Part shown: piece by piece, positions 1 to 8,597 of the stretch
Position numbering within the stretch: position 1 is the stretch's first letter
Layout of the letters: each line of letters opens with the position of its first letter
NCBI RefSeq assembly: GCF_003426735.1
Contig: NZ_QVON01000001.1
Location: forward strand, 496,001-560,000
Length of the DNA: 64,000 nucleotides
Source of the DNA: Arenibacter sp. P308M17
GTDB lineage: Bacteria; Bacteroidota; Bacteroidia; Flavobacteriales; Flavobacteriaceae
Reading direction: 5' to 3'
The notes under the pieces: generated by a model
Seen by the model: the letters and a program-made list of their open reading frames with translations, nothing else
The model's database searches: none
Told to the model about the DNA's origin: nothing
Translations under genes and position numbers: made by a program

Positions 1-162
1 GCATTGGAAGAATTGGGGGTACCGGTAATCAAATCCCTAAAGAACAAGCATTTGGACAAACTAAGACAGTGGGTAGATAGTGATGCAAAAATAGAGGTAA
101 ACTATCCGGATATAACCGAACAGATTATTGGCCAGTTGCTGGAAGAGGTAGTTCTGGGCTAA
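1..162 (+). CDS. 3' end of an unrecognised protein (partial)
   Basis: An open frame runs in from the left edge and stops at TAA (160-162), giving 53 C-terminal residues from ALEELGVPVIKSL to LLEEVVLG. The residues are charged and probably helical, with no signal or membrane segment. It ends 14 bp before the GH1 gene on the same strand, so the two may be co-transcribed. I do not recognise the family from this fragment, and the start lies outside the window. Confidence 0.7.
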   Translation, partial: ALEELGVPVIKSLKNKHLDKLRQWVDSDAKIEVNYPDITEQIIGQLLEEVVLG

Positions 163-176
163 GCATCTTAATTATT

Positions 177-1550
177 ATGTCGAAAAATTCAGGTTATTTC
201 AATTTAAGGGCAAATGACTATGGTAAAGATTTTATTTGGGGCGTAGCTACAGCGGCATATCAGATAGAGGGTGCCCACGACCTACATGGTAAAGGACCCT
301 CCATTTGGGACGACTTTACCTCAAAAAAAGGAAATACCTATCAAAATCAGCACGGCAATGATGCCTGCGAATTTTATCATAGGTTTCAGGAGGATATCCT
401 CCTGATGGCGAAAATGAATATTGGCCATTTTAGGTTCTCCCTGTCCTGGTCCAGGATACTGCCAAATGGAACAGGAACGGTCAGCACCAAAGGCATTCAA
501 TTTTATAATGATGTCATTAACTTTTGTCTGGAATGCGGTATAACCCCTTGGGTAACCTTATACCACTGGGACCTGCCCCTTGCCTTGGAAAAAAAAGGGG
601 GATGGACCAATCGTGAAATTCTTGGATGGTTTCGGGAATATGCCACTGTTTGTGCCCATAATTTTGGGGATAGGGTAAAGAATTGGATGGTATTGAACGA
701 ACCTATGGTCTTTACGGGTGCTGGGTATTTTATAGGGGTACACGCTCCAGGGAGGAAAGGTTTAAGCAATTTTTTGCCCGCCGTGCACCACGCCGTATTG
801 TGCCAGGCTGTGGGTGGTAGAATTTTACGCAGTTTAGTGTCCAATGCCAATATTGGCACTACCTTCTCTTGTTCCCAAATATCACCTTATAGGAACAATC
901 CAAGGGACCTTAAGGCTGCTGAGAGGGCGGATGCCATGCTTAACCGACTCTTTATAGAACCTTCTTTGGGAATGGGGTACCCTTGGGATATCGTTCCGGT
1001 ATTAAAACGACTGCAATCCTATATATTGCCGGGGGACGCCGACAACTCCGTTTTTGATTTCGATTTTATTGGGGTCCAAAATTATACGCGGGAAAAAGTT
1101 AAGCATTCCTATTTCGTACCCTATATAAGGGCAAAAATTGTAAAGGCAAGTAAGCGAAAGGTGAATGCTACCCTAATGGACTGGGAAGTCCATCCCCCCA
1201 GTATTTTTAAAATGATAAAAAGATTCAACAGTTATAAGGGCATAAAAAAAATAATAATTACCGAAAACGGAGCTGCCTTTGCCGATGAAATCTACAAGGG
1301 CAGGGTAGATGATAAAGAAAGGCTTTCCTATCTACAGGCGTATTTGAAAGAGGTGCACAGAGCACAAAGGGAGGGACTAAAGGTAGATGGGTATTTTGTG
1401 TGGACATTTACCGATAATTTTGAATGGGCAGAAGGATATTACCCTAGATTTGGATTAGTCTACATCGATTTTGAAAATCAGCAACGCATTATAAAGTCAT
1501 CCGGAAAATGGTTCAGAGAATTTCTGGACACTGGGAAGTTAGCGTTATAG
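177..1550 (+). CDS. Glycoside hydrolase family 1 beta-glucosidase
   Basis: This 457-residue protein has the usual GH1 length and should hydrolyse beta-glucosides or related beta-linked disaccharides in the cytoplasm. The N-terminal signature is FIWGVATAAYQIEG (19-32). The acid/base glutamate is E175 in LNEP (173-176), and the nucleophile is E363 in ITENG (361-365). The substrate-site motif DNFEWAEGY follows at 413-421. There is no signal peptide. The ATG at 177 is the first in frame and gives the correct N-terminus. The gene sits 14 bp behind the partial upstream frame and converges on a TonB receptor gene 11 bp away. Exact sugar specificity cannot be read from the sequence. Confidence 0.95.
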   Translation: MSKNSGYFNLRANDYGKDFIWGVATAAYQIEGAHDLHGKGPSIWDDFTSKKGNTYQNQHGNDACEFYHRFQEDILLMAKMNIGHFRFSLSWSRILPNGTGTVSTKGIQFYNDVINFCLECGITPWVTLYHWDLPLALEKKGGWTNREILGWFREYATVCAHNFGDRVKNWMVLNEPMVFTGAGYFIGVHAPGRKGLSNFLPAVHHAVLCQAVGGRILRSLVSNANIGTTFSCSQISPYRNNPRDLKAAERADAMLNRLFIEPSLGMGYPWDIVPVLKRLQSYILPGDADNSVFDFDFIGVQNYTREKVKHSYFVPYIRAKIVKASKRKVNATLMDWEVHPPSIFKMIKRFNSYKGIKKIIITENGAAFADEIYKGRVDDKERLSYLQAYLKEVHRAQREGLKVDGYFVWTFTDNFEWAEGYYPRFGLVYIDFENQQRIIKSSGKWFREFLDTGKLAL

Positions 1551-1561
1551 AGATCCCTTTT

Positions 1562-3643
1562 TTACAAGGAATATCCCAACCTTAGGCTGCCGTAATAATT
1601 CCTTCCGTTTCCGGGATAGTAGAATCTGGGTTCCGCCCCGCCAAATCCCGTGGTGTTGATAAGTACGGATTGGGCATAGTTGATGTCGAAGATATTATTG
1701 ATCCCAAAAGCCAAATCCATGGACAACCTTTTCCCCAATTGCTTTTTATACCCCAGCTTGGTATTCATTACATTGTAGGCATTACTGTAGAGGCTATTGG
1801 CGTCCGTTAACGGAATTTCCCCTACGTACTGGTGGGTGGTATACCAATACATTTTATTGTTGAGTTGGGCTTGTAGGCCAGAATTTAATCGGTGTTGGGG
1901 AACCCCCGTCAAGGGATTTCCGGAATAATCGTTATCCCCGTCCACAAAGGTCACAAAATTATGATCGTTAAAGGTATAGCTGATAAAGGGGGTTATCCTT
2001 AGTTTGGGGCCAATATCCCAATTGTAGTCCATATCCAGTTCCAAACCCTGATGTTTCGTCTTGCCCGCATTTTTACCAATATATTGATCCTCTCCAACCC
2101 GTTGGGCAACCAAAAGGTTTTTTATGTCCATTCTGTAGAGGGCAAGGTTTATGTTTAATTTCCCATCCAGCAGCAGTAGTTTGGAACCAATTTCATAGTT
2201 TACACCCGTTTCTTGGGCAATATCAGGATTAATTACCCCATCCGGAGTAAGGGTCTCTTCCACAGTAGGGTTGGAAAAGCCTTTACTTATATTGGCATAA
2301 ATTGAATTTACGGCCGATAAATTATAGTTGAGGTTTAGGCTGGGCAGTACTATGGCGTCAAAATTTCTTTCTGCGCTCCTATTGTCGGCCCCTTGATTGA
2401 ATTCATCCCTGAAATCATAATACGTCTTGTTGACGCTCAGTCCAATCTGGGTAGAAAAAGCCTTTCCAAAGGGAATAAGCAGATTGCCAAAAGCATTGAA
2501 CTGTCTTCTAAACTCTTTGTTTTTTGCAAATTGGTCGCCCTCTACACTTCCTTGGCCATTATTGTCTTCATATAGATTTTCATATTCGTCCCATTGGTAT
2601 TCGTCCTTGTATAATTCGGCCCCAAAATTATAATCAATGTTAGCGCCGTTGGCCACCCACTTACCCGTAAACTTTGTACGGAACCCATAGCCGTTGGTGT
2701 ATTCCTCCAAAATGCCAAAGGGCCTGGGTTCATAGTGGTCCAGATAGGAATAGAAAATACTGGTGGTGTTCTTTATTTTATCCGAAAAGCTATGGTTTAA
2801 GTTTAGGCCGGCTATGCTGTATTTGTTGTCCTCGTATCCTTTGGCAGCTTTCCAGGTAAACGCTGCCTTGGTAGGGTTTTCCTTAAAATCCGTCTCTCCT
2901 ATAGAACTGGAAATTTGGGCGTTATAATCAACATGGTTGAAGAGAAGCCCAATATTGGTTTTAGTGTTTATTTGGTAATTTAAATCCAAGAGCACGCCTT
3001 CACGTGTAAATTTGTTGTTTTCCCTATAGCCATCGGTCTCCAAAATGCCATAATGAAAGTTTAGTGCTATTTTATTTTCCTTTAGGCTAAATTGTAAATT
3101 GTTCTTGACCATATTGTACGAGCCTACTGTAAAGTTATTCCTGAAATAAGTGGACTCGTTGCCGGGCTGTTTGGAATTCAGCAAAATGGCCCCTCCCAAA
3201 TTTGCCCCGTGATTGGTCGCTTTTGGGCCCTTGATCACTTCCACTGAACTTAAGTTTTCCAAATCGAAGGATTCAATGGCGGAGAAGCCCGAACCGTTCG
3301 TAATGGGTATGTCATTATAGTAAAGTCGCAGTTTATCCGTCCCGAACAATGTTCTTGCACCTACCCCCCTTATGGTGATCCTGTTTGTATTTAGGGCCCC
3401 TGACAATATATAGACCCCGGATATCTGATTTATTGCCGATACCATATCTACGGGACTATAGTTCTGAAATACCTTGTTTCCTATTATTTTAGTAGCTATA
3501 ATGCCATTATCGGTGGCCGATTGAAGGCTGTCCAGAAGGATTACTTCATCCAATTCGGTAATGCTATCTCTTTGGGTAGGTTCTTGGGCACTGGATACAA
3601 ATACAGAAACTAAGGCAAATAGAAAATATCGGAAGCATTTCAT
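1562..3643 (-). CDS. TonB-dependent outer membrane receptor
   Basis: This 693-residue protein starts with a signal peptide (MKCFRYFLFALVSVFVSSAQ). A TonB-box-like stretch (ELDEVILLDS, about 31-40) follows, then a plug domain (about 45-160, with ITIRGVGAR and SSVEVIKGP). The rest is a 22-strand-type barrel full of alternating aromatic residues. It resembles the FecA/siderophore class more than the SusC class, because no carboxypeptidase-like N-domain is present. It probably imports an iron chelate or another scarce ligand across the outer membrane using TonB energy. The start codon is preceded by a 17-bp perfect palindrome. The ligand is unknown; no biosynthetic or esterase gene lies next to it. 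Confidence 0.9.
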   Translation of the reverse strand: MKCFRYFLFALVSVFVSSAQEPTQRDSITELDEVILLDSLQSATDNGIIATKIIGNKVFQNYSPVDMVSAINQISGVYILSGALNTNRITIRGVGARTLFGTDKLRLYYNDIPITNGSGFSAIESFDLENLSSVEVIKGPKATNHGANLGGAILLNSKQPGNESTYFRNNFTVGSYNMVKNNLQFSLKENKIALNFHYGILETDGYRENNKFTREGVLLDLNYQINTKTNIGLLFNHVDYNAQISSSIGETDFKENPTKAAFTWKAAKGYEDNKYSIAGLNLNHSFSDKIKNTTSIFYSYLDHYEPRPFGILEEYTNGYGFRTKFTGKWVANGANIDYNFGAELYKDEYQWDEYENLYEDNNGQGSVEGDQFAKNKEFRRQFNAFGNLLIPFGKAFSTQIGLSVNKTYYDFRDEFNQGADNRSAERNFDAIVLPSLNLNYNLSAVNSIYANISKGFSNPTVEETLTPDGVINPDIAQETGVNYEIGSKLLLLDGKLNINLALYRMDIKNLLVAQRVGEDQYIGKNAGKTKHQGLELDMDYNWDIGPKLRITPFISYTFNDHNFVTFVDGDNDYSGNPLTGVPQHRLNSGLQAQLNNKMYWYTTHQYVGEIPLTDANSLYSNAYNVMNTKLGYKKQLGKRLSMDLAFGINNIFDINYAQSVLINTTGFGGAEPRFYYPGNGRNYYGSLRLGYSL

Positions 3644-3652
3644 GTGTTATGT

Positions 3653-3669
3653 TTAAGTTTCAAACTTAA
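3653..3669. promoter_or_regulatory. 17-bp perfect palindrome before the TonB receptor gene
   Basis: The sequence TTAAGTTTCAAACTTAA is self-complementary around its central base. It sits 10 bp upstream of the TonB receptor start on the minus strand. The position fits an operator for a dimeric repressor, possibly a metal regulator, or a hairpin at the 5' end of the mRNA. The regulator is not identifiable from sequence alone. Confidence 0.45.
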
Positions 3670-3888
3670 GGATTATTATCTGAATTTTTTCTATTGAAGT
3701 GTATAGGGTACCATGTTTGTATGCTTTAAAATGGGAATAAATATCAACTATTTAGCGCAGTCTTTTCGGTTACAAAAAACATTGGTTATTTTTAGCGGGA
3801 TATTGGCAAAATGGCCATAGCACCAAATTAAAGCGCATGGGTCTTTTATGATACATAAAGAGGTAGGCGCGGTATAAATGTATTTAAA

Positions 3889-4065
3889 TGAAACGAACAT
3901 TAAGAAATTTTAAAAATTACTTCACAAAAGGGGATGTTTAAAATTCCTGCCTTGCCGGCAGGCAGGTTTAATGTGAGAGCGAAGCGGTTACATACGCTCT
4001 CAACCTGCCCGACTAGCTATTCAGGCGGGTTTTAATTAATTTATTATCAAATAATTACAAAAATT
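3889..4065 (+). repeat. Dispersed leader repeat, copy 1 (upstream of exonuclease III)
   Basis: The 428-bp gap between the divergent TonB receptor and exonuclease III genes holds no gene. Its second part, from TGAAACGAACATT to TAATTACAAAAATT, recurs in reverse orientation at about 27626-27798. Both copies carry the same GC palindrome (here 3947-3967), the block TTTAATGTGAGAGCGAAGCG and an AT-rich leader. Copy 1 has an extra CCTGCCCGACTAGC-type insert. The leader part ends only a few bases before the GTG start at 4072. The left part, 3670-3888, shows nothing I can name. Confidence 0.75.
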
Positions 4066-4071
4066 AAACGT

Positions 4072-4833
4072 GTGAAAATTATTTCTTATAACGTAAACGG
4101 AATCAGGGCTGCGGTGAACAAGGGTTTTTTGGATTGGTTAAAAACAGTAAATCCGGATGTAGTGTGTTTGCAAGAGATCAAGGCCAATAGGGATCAATTG
4201 GATCTTGCACTTTTTGAAACCTTGGGTTACCCCTATCATTATTGGTATAGTGCCCAGAAGAAGGGCTATAGTGGAGTAGCCATTTTGGCCAAAATACAAC
4301 CGGATCATGTGGAGTACGGTACCGGAATAGACTATATGGATTTTGAAGGACGAAATCTTAGGGCCGATTTTAATGGCATCTCCGTTATGAGCCTTTATTT
4401 GCCCTCAGGGACCAATATAGCCCGATTGGATCATAAACTACAGTATATGGCCGATTTCCAGGACTATGTTGACAATCTAAAAAAAGAGAGGCCGAACCTT
4501 ATTATTTGCGGGGATTATAACATATGCCATGAGGCCATAGATATTCACGATCCGGTCAGGAACAAAAATGTTTCGGGGTTTTTGCCTGTGGAAAGGGAGT
4601 GGATCGGTAATTTTATGGATAACGGGTTTGTAGATAGTTTCAGGCATTTTAATAAGGAACCCGATAATTATACCTGGTGGAGCTATAGGGCCAACTCCCG
4701 TGCCAATAATAAGGGATGGAGATTGGATTATGGATTGGTCAGTAGCCCATTGGTAAGTCGTTTAAAACGTTCCGTTATTTTGTCGCAGGCCGTTCATAGT
4801 GATCATTGTCCCATTCTTGTGGAATTGGAGTAG
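4072..4833 (+). CDS. xthA: Exodeoxyribonuclease III
   Basis: This 253-residue enzyme of the exonuclease/endonuclease/phosphatase family should act in base-excision repair as AP endonuclease and 3'-5' exonuclease. Visible catalytic residues are N8 (NVNG), E35 (CLQEIKA), Y109 in SLYLPSG, D148 and N150 (GDYN), and S243-D244-H245 (SDHCPI). The length matches the family. The start is GTG; no in-frame ATG gives a complete N-terminus, and KIISYNVNGIRA is the normal beginning. The upstream leader is repetitive DNA shared with another site in the window. Confidence 0.97.
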   Translation: MKIISYNVNGIRAAVNKGFLDWLKTVNPDVVCLQEIKANRDQLDLALFETLGYPYHYWYSAQKKGYSGVAILAKIQPDHVEYGTGIDYMDFEGRNLRADFNGISVMSLYLPSGTNIARLDHKLQYMADFQDYVDNLKKERPNLIICGDYNICHEAIDIHDPVRNKNVSGFLPVEREWIGNFMDNGFVDSFRHFNKEPDNYTWWSYRANSRANNKGWRLDYGLVSSPLVSRLKRSVILSQAVHSDHCPILVELE

Positions 4834-5034
4834 GGACGCCATGGAACGTATATTTTTTGTTATTTACCGAAGTAGGGTTTCCCTTACCACAGAATAAAAG
4901 CATTGGCTTCTGCCGGAGTATCTTTAATTTCCTCAAGCTTTTTATTGACGCAAGTTGAGTTATATAACGAGAGTTGGGATATTTATTTGCTTTAGTTGAT
5001 ATTAATCATTTTTTTTACACTTAAAATCATCTGA

Positions 5035-6075
5035 ATGAAGTATACCAATCTCCCCCATACCGATATAGAAGTAAGCAAAATATGTCTTGGCACTATGACC
5101 TGGGGCAGACAAAATACGGAAGAGGAAGGTCATGCACAGATGGATTATGCCTTGGAACAGGGCATTAATTTTTTTGATACGGCAGAATTGTACCCTATTC
5201 CTGCAACAAAGGAACGCTATGCGGATACCGAAAGGATTATCGGGAATTGGTTTAGAAAGAAAAAGAACCGAGATAAGGTAATTTTGGCATCCAAGATCGT
5301 AGGCAAGGACGAAGTCAGTAAGTTTATAAGAACCACGGGAATCAATCGAGAAACCATTACATCGGCCGTTGAGGGAAGCCTTTCCCGTTTGCGGACAGAC
5401 TATTTGGATCTGTATCAGTTGCATTGGCCGGACCGGACTACGAATTACTTCGGAAAGAGGGGATATAGGCATAGTAGCCATGACCATTGGGAAGATAATA
5501 TCCATCAGATATTGGAAACTTTTAGGGATCTGGTACGGGAAGGTAAAATTAGGCATGTAGGCATTTCCAATGAAACCCCTTGGGGAGCTATGCGTTACTT
5601 GGAGGAAAGCAAGGTACATGCCAGTTTGCCAAGAATGATTACCATACAAAATCCGTATAATCTCTTAAATAGGCTTTTTGAAGTGGGTCTGGCCGAGATC
5701 TCGCATCGTGAAAATTTGGGTCTTTTGGCTTATTCCCCTTTGGGTTTTGGTACATTGAGCGGCAAGTACTTAGGGGGGAGAAAGCCAGAGAATGCCCGTG
5801 TTACCCTATTTCCAAATTACAATAGATACAGTAGCGGGCCGGCTGTACAGGCTACCCAGGAATATTATAAACTGGCGCAGCAAAACGGTTTGTCCTTGGT
5901 GCAAATGGCACTGGCCTTTGTAAATTCGAGACCATTTTTAACCTCCAATATCATTGGTGCCACCACAATGGACCAGCTTAAGGAAAATATTGGTTGCATT
6001 GATGTGCAATTAAGCGAGGAAGTACTTAGGGGTATTGAGTCGATACACAATGAAATTCCAAATCCCGCCCCTTAA
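5035..6075 (+). CDS. Tas-like NADP(H)-dependent aldo/keto reductase
   Basis: This 346-residue TIM-barrel oxidoreductase reduces carbonyl substrates with NADPH in the cytoplasm. The catalytic tetrad is visible: D48 in FFDTAELYP, Y53, K87 in LASKIVG and H130 in YQLHWPDR. The N-terminus (LGTMTWGRQNTEEEGHAQMDYA) closely follows the E. coli Tas pattern, and the long loop after the fourth strand fits that subfamily. The physiological substrate of Tas-type enzymes is not settled. The preceding 200 bp (4834-5034) contain no gene. A tiny membrane-peptide frame starts 5 bp downstream. Confidence 0.93.
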   Translation: MKYTNLPHTDIEVSKICLGTMTWGRQNTEEEGHAQMDYALEQGINFFDTAELYPIPATKERYADTERIIGNWFRKKKNRDKVILASKIVGKDEVSKFIRTTGINRETITSAVEGSLSRLRTDYLDLYQLHWPDRTTNYFGKRGYRHSSHDHWEDNIHQILETFRDLVREGKIRHVGISNETPWGAMRYLEESKVHASLPRMITIQNPYNLLNRLFEVGLAEISHRENLGLLAYSPLGFGTLSGKYLGGRKPENARVTLFPNYNRYSSGPAVQATQEYYKLAQQNGLSLVQMALAFVNSRPFLTSNIIGATTMDQLKENIGCIDVQLSEEVLRGIESIHNEIPNPAP

Positions 6076-6079
6076 GGAC

Positions 6080-6187
6080 ATGACGGTGATAATTTTATTA
6101 AAAGTAGGGTTTTGGCAATTGGGCCTAATTGTTGTCGTTGTGGTATTGATGCTGGTTCTGGCACGGATGTTCAATTCAAAAAAATAG
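6080..6187 (+). CDS. Putative 35-residue single-span membrane peptide
   Basis: An ATG at 6080, 5 bp after the aldo/keto reductase stop, opens a 35-codon frame ending at TAG (6185-6187). The peptide starts MTVIILLK, continues GFWQLGLIVVVVVLMLVLAR, and ends in MFNSKK, giving one strong membrane helix with a positive tail. The GFWQL-hydrophobic start resembles the N-terminal helix of TatA, but the amphipathic helix and FG hinge of TatA are missing. It fills the gap before the convergent radA almost exactly. I cannot assign a function, and it could be a chance frame. Confidence 0.4.
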   Translation: MTVIILLKVGFWQLGLIVVVVVLMLVLARMFNSKK

Positions 6188-6194
6188 CGAATAC

Positions 6195-7556
6195 CTAAGA
6201 GAATAGACTATTGGCCACATCTTCTATTTTTGAGGCCAACTGTACTCGGATATGGGTATTCTTTAAGGTTATCTTGTTGTTTTTGGAAACATAGATAGTG
6301 CTGAAACCCAATTTTTCCGCTTCCAAAATACGTTGATCTATACGTTGTACCGGCCTTATTTCTCCGGCAAGACCTACTTCTGCAGCAAAACAGACTCCTT
6401 TTTCAATCGGAATGTCCTCATTGCTGGAGAGAATGGCCGCAATTACAGCGAGATCAATGGCGGGGTCATCTACGGAAATTCCTCCGGTGATATTGAGAAA
6501 AACATCTTTGGCAGCCAACTTAAATCCGGCCCTTTTTTCCAGGACTGCCAAAAGCATGTTCAATCGCTTTGCGTTGTAACCAGTAGTGGAACGCTGTGGG
6601 GTGCCATATACTGCCGTGCTTACCAAGGCCTGTATTTCTATCATTAACGGGCGCATGCCCTCAACGGTTGATGCAATGGAGGTACCGCTTAAGCCTTCGT
6701 CGTTCTTGGAAATTAAAATCTCGGACGGATTGTTGACCTCCCTCAGGCCGCTACCCTGCATTTCATAGATTCCCAATTCGGATGTAGATCCGAAACGGTT
6801 TTTAAGGGATCTCAGGATGCGGTACACATAATTTCTATCGCCCTCAAATTGTAATACGGTATCTACCATATGCTCCAATATCTTTGGTCCGGCAATAGTG
6901 CCGTCTTTAGTGATATGGCCAATGAGTATAACGGGTGTATTGGTTTCCTTTGCAAATTTGATAAGTTCTGCGGTGCATTCGCGTATCTGGGAAATACTGC
7001 CTGCCGAGGATTCAATATAATCCGTATGCAGGGTCTGTATGGAATCGATGACCACAATATCGGGCTCGGTGGCTTCGATCTGTTGAAAGATATTTTGTGT
7101 TTTGGTCTCTGTAAGGATAAGGCAGGTTTCGCTATTGGGGTGAATGCGATCGGCACGCATTTTAATTTGTTTTTGGCTTTCTTCCCCGGATACATATAAA
7201 GTTTTATAGGGAAGTTTAAGGGCAATCTGTAGTAATAAAGTACTTTTTCCAACGCCCGGTTCCCCGCCCAAAAGCGTTAGGGAGCCTGGTACGAGTCCCC
7301 CGCCCAGGACCCTGTTGAACTCCAGATCGAAAGTATTGAGCCTTACTTCCCTGTCGGTACTAATTTCATTGATTCGTAATGGTTTTGCAATTTTTTTTAA
7401 AGATGGGGAAGTGTTTTTCCAGGAGACCTTCTCCTCTTTCTGGACTACCTCTTCCACAACGGTGTTCCATTGTTTGCAGGCTCCGCATTGTCCTACCCAC
7501 TTGGCGTACTGCGTGCCACAGTGCTGACAAAAAAAAGCAGTTTTTGTTTTGGCCAT
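6195..7556 (-). CDS. radA: DNA repair protein RadA
   Basis: This 453-residue RecA-related ATPase promotes branch migration during recombinational repair. A four-cysteine zinc finger lies at C10, C13, C24 and C27. Walker A is GGEPGVGKST (about 97-106), and the RadA-specific KNRFG motif is at 252-256. The C-terminal third is the Lon-protease-like domain. The length is normal, and ATG 7556 with MAKTKTAFFCQHCG is the expected start. Downstream it converges on the small membrane peptide frame. Upstream lies an accessory patch. Confidence 0.97.
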   Translation of the reverse strand: MAKTKTAFFCQHCGTQYAKWVGQCGACKQWNTVVEEVVQKEEKVSWKNTSPSLKKIAKPLRINEISTDREVRLNTFDLEFNRVLGGGLVPGSLTLLGGEPGVGKSTLLLQIALKLPYKTLYVSGEESQKQIKMRADRIHPNSETCLILTETKTQNIFQQIEATEPDIVVIDSIQTLHTDYIESSAGSISQIRECTAELIKFAKETNTPVILIGHITKDGTIAGPKILEHMVDTVLQFEGDRNYVYRILRSLKNRFGSTSELGIYEMQGSGLREVNNPSEILISKNDEGLSGTSIASTVEGMRPLMIEIQALVSTAVYGTPQRSTTGYNAKRLNMLLAVLEKRAGFKLAAKDVFLNITGGISVDDPAIDLAVIAAILSSNEDIPIEKGVCFAAEVGLAGEIRPVQRIDQRILEAEKLGFSTIYVSKNNKITLKNTHIRVQLASKIEDVANSLFS

Positions 7557-7585
7557 TATTTAAATTATGGTTTGTGCTAAGGTAA

Positions 7586-7791
7586 TGAACTCATTTAAAC
7601 TTTTCTCAATTGGCTAAAAAATCGCTCTTTTTCGCCCACTTTTCACCTTTCCTGCCTGCCGGCAGGCAGGTTCTTGTTCCGTAGTTCTATTATGCAACTC
7701 AAAAGAGCTTCAATTGGACAAAAAATAGTTGATTCCCGCCCGTACCGTATCGGGCGGGTTCGCTTCAATCAGAAAAGTTTAAATGAGTTCA
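7586..7791. repeat. 206-bp segment bounded by 21-bp perfect inverted repeats
   Basis: TGAACTCATTTAAACTTTTCT at 7586-7606 is exactly the reverse complement of 7771-7791. Between the arms are two GC palindromes, one around CCTGCCGGCAGG (7651-7671) and one of the type CCCGCCCG...CGGGCGGG (7737-7758). The segment lies just upstream of radA and fills most of the 307-bp gap 7557-7863. A 79-residue open frame crosses it but looks accidental. The layout suggests a small non-autonomous mobile element or a long hairpin. No clear target-site duplication was found. Confidence 0.6.
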
Positions 7792-7863
7792 ATAAGAAGT
7801 TTGAAAAGGAATTGGGGGTATGTAGTCCTATCGTGGAGCCTTATGCTCGATTGTCTGCAGTTT

Positions 7864-8163
7864 TTATTCGGTTATTCTTTTCTTTAAATCCATTCTTTCG
7901 TGCAATATTCTAGTTATCTCAACATAATTTTCATTCAGAGTTCTGTAGAATATTATATGCCGATCTGTTTTCATTCCGAGAAGCTGTTTTGAAATTCCAT
8001 TATAGTTTTTTCCTATTTCAGGATTTTCAGCTATTCCTTGACAATTGGAAATTAGTCCATCGTAATACTTGTCCGCTTGTTGTTCGGACCAAACCTCAAA
8101 CGTATAATTCCAAATTTTGGATAAATCCTCAACAGCTTTATTTGTCAATTTATATTCAGCCAT
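7864..8163 (-). CDS. parE: ParE/RelE-family toxin
   Basis: This 99-residue protein has the RelE/ParE fold pattern. It begins MAEYKLTNKAVEDLSKIWNYT, continues with W..EQADKYYDGLI and GI...P.IGKNYN, and ends in the strands RHIIFYRTL and VEITRILHERMD. ParE proteins inhibit DNA gyrase, while RelE relatives cleave mRNA. The N-terminal YxLTxxAxEDLxxIWxYT style is typical of ParE. Its start overlaps the end of the antitoxin gene by 8 bp, so the two are translationally coupled. The pair is presumably repressed by the antitoxin-toxin complex at the palindrome upstream of parD. Confidence 0.88.
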   Translation of the reverse strand: MAEYKLTNKAVEDLSKIWNYTFEVWSEQQADKYYDGLISNCQGIAENPEIGKNYNGISKQLLGMKTDRHIIFYRTLNENYVEITRILHERMDLKKRITE

Positions 8164-8407
8164 TCGAGTGCTTTCTCTCTTTTAAGGATTCAAGATGTTT
8201 TTTTGGATCGAAGTCGTGAGCTATTCCGCTGTCGATCCCTTCTTGAATTGCTTTTTTCAAGGCGGTCACTTTATTTTCTTCTTCTTCCAAAAGTCTTAAT
8301 CCAGCACGAATAACTTCGCTTACATTTTTAAACCTTCCTTCATTTATTCGGCTTTGAACGAATTGGTCAAAATAATTTCCGAGTGATATTGATGTGTTTT
8401 TGTTCAT
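8156..8407 (-). CDS. parD: ParD-family antitoxin
   Basis: I start this gene at ATG 8407 (MNKNTSISLGNYFDQFV), giving 83 residues, the normal ParD size. The frame stays open for 20 more codons upstream, but those lie across the promoter and palindrome. The N-terminal ribbon-helix-helix (NTSISLGNYFDQFVQSRINEGRFKNVSEVIRAGLRLLEE) binds DNA as a dimer. The acidic, flexible C-terminus (EGIDSGIAHDFDPKKHLES) should wrap the ParE toxin. It is the first gene of the operon and overlaps parE by 8 bp. Confidence 0.88.
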   Translation of the reverse strand: MNKNTSISLGNYFDQFVQSRINEGRFKNVSEVIRAGLRLLEEEENKVTALKKAIQEGIDSGIAHDFDPKKHLESLKERKHSNG

Positions 8408-8425
8408 TTGATTACTCAATTTTAT

Positions 8426-8457
8426 CAAAAATACCAAAAATTGGTATAAAGACAAAA
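8426..8457 (-). promoter_or_regulatory. parDE promoter with operator palindrome
   Basis: Read on the minus strand, a -33 box TTTTG (8457-8453) and a -7 box TATTTTTG (8433-8426) are separated by 19 bp, as in Bacteroidota promoters. The palindrome ATACCAA-AAA-TTGGTAT (8431-8447) fills the spacer. This is where a ribbon-helix-helix ParD dimer would block transcription. The parD start lies 18 bp further on. Confidence 0.6.
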
Positions 8458-8597
8458 TTTTTATCAAATTGCACGCAATGTTCAGGCTATGATTTTGGTC
8501 TGGGAAATCCTTGTCTATGCAGGCAGGCGTTAGGATTTTTTAGAAATAGGCGAGAACAGGCAATTACTTATTGCCAATGTTTCTATTGGCTCTTTCA

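Noticed and set aside
3653-3669. Fur box assignment for the palindrome before the TonB receptor
   Set aside because: The palindrome lacks the GATAAT-type hexamers of Fur boxes, and the ligand of the receptor is unknown, so no regulator is named.
7674-7913. 79-codon plus-strand ORF near the parE gene
   Set aside because: It crosses a palindrome, the right inverted-repeat arm and the end of parE; composition and position point to a chance frame.
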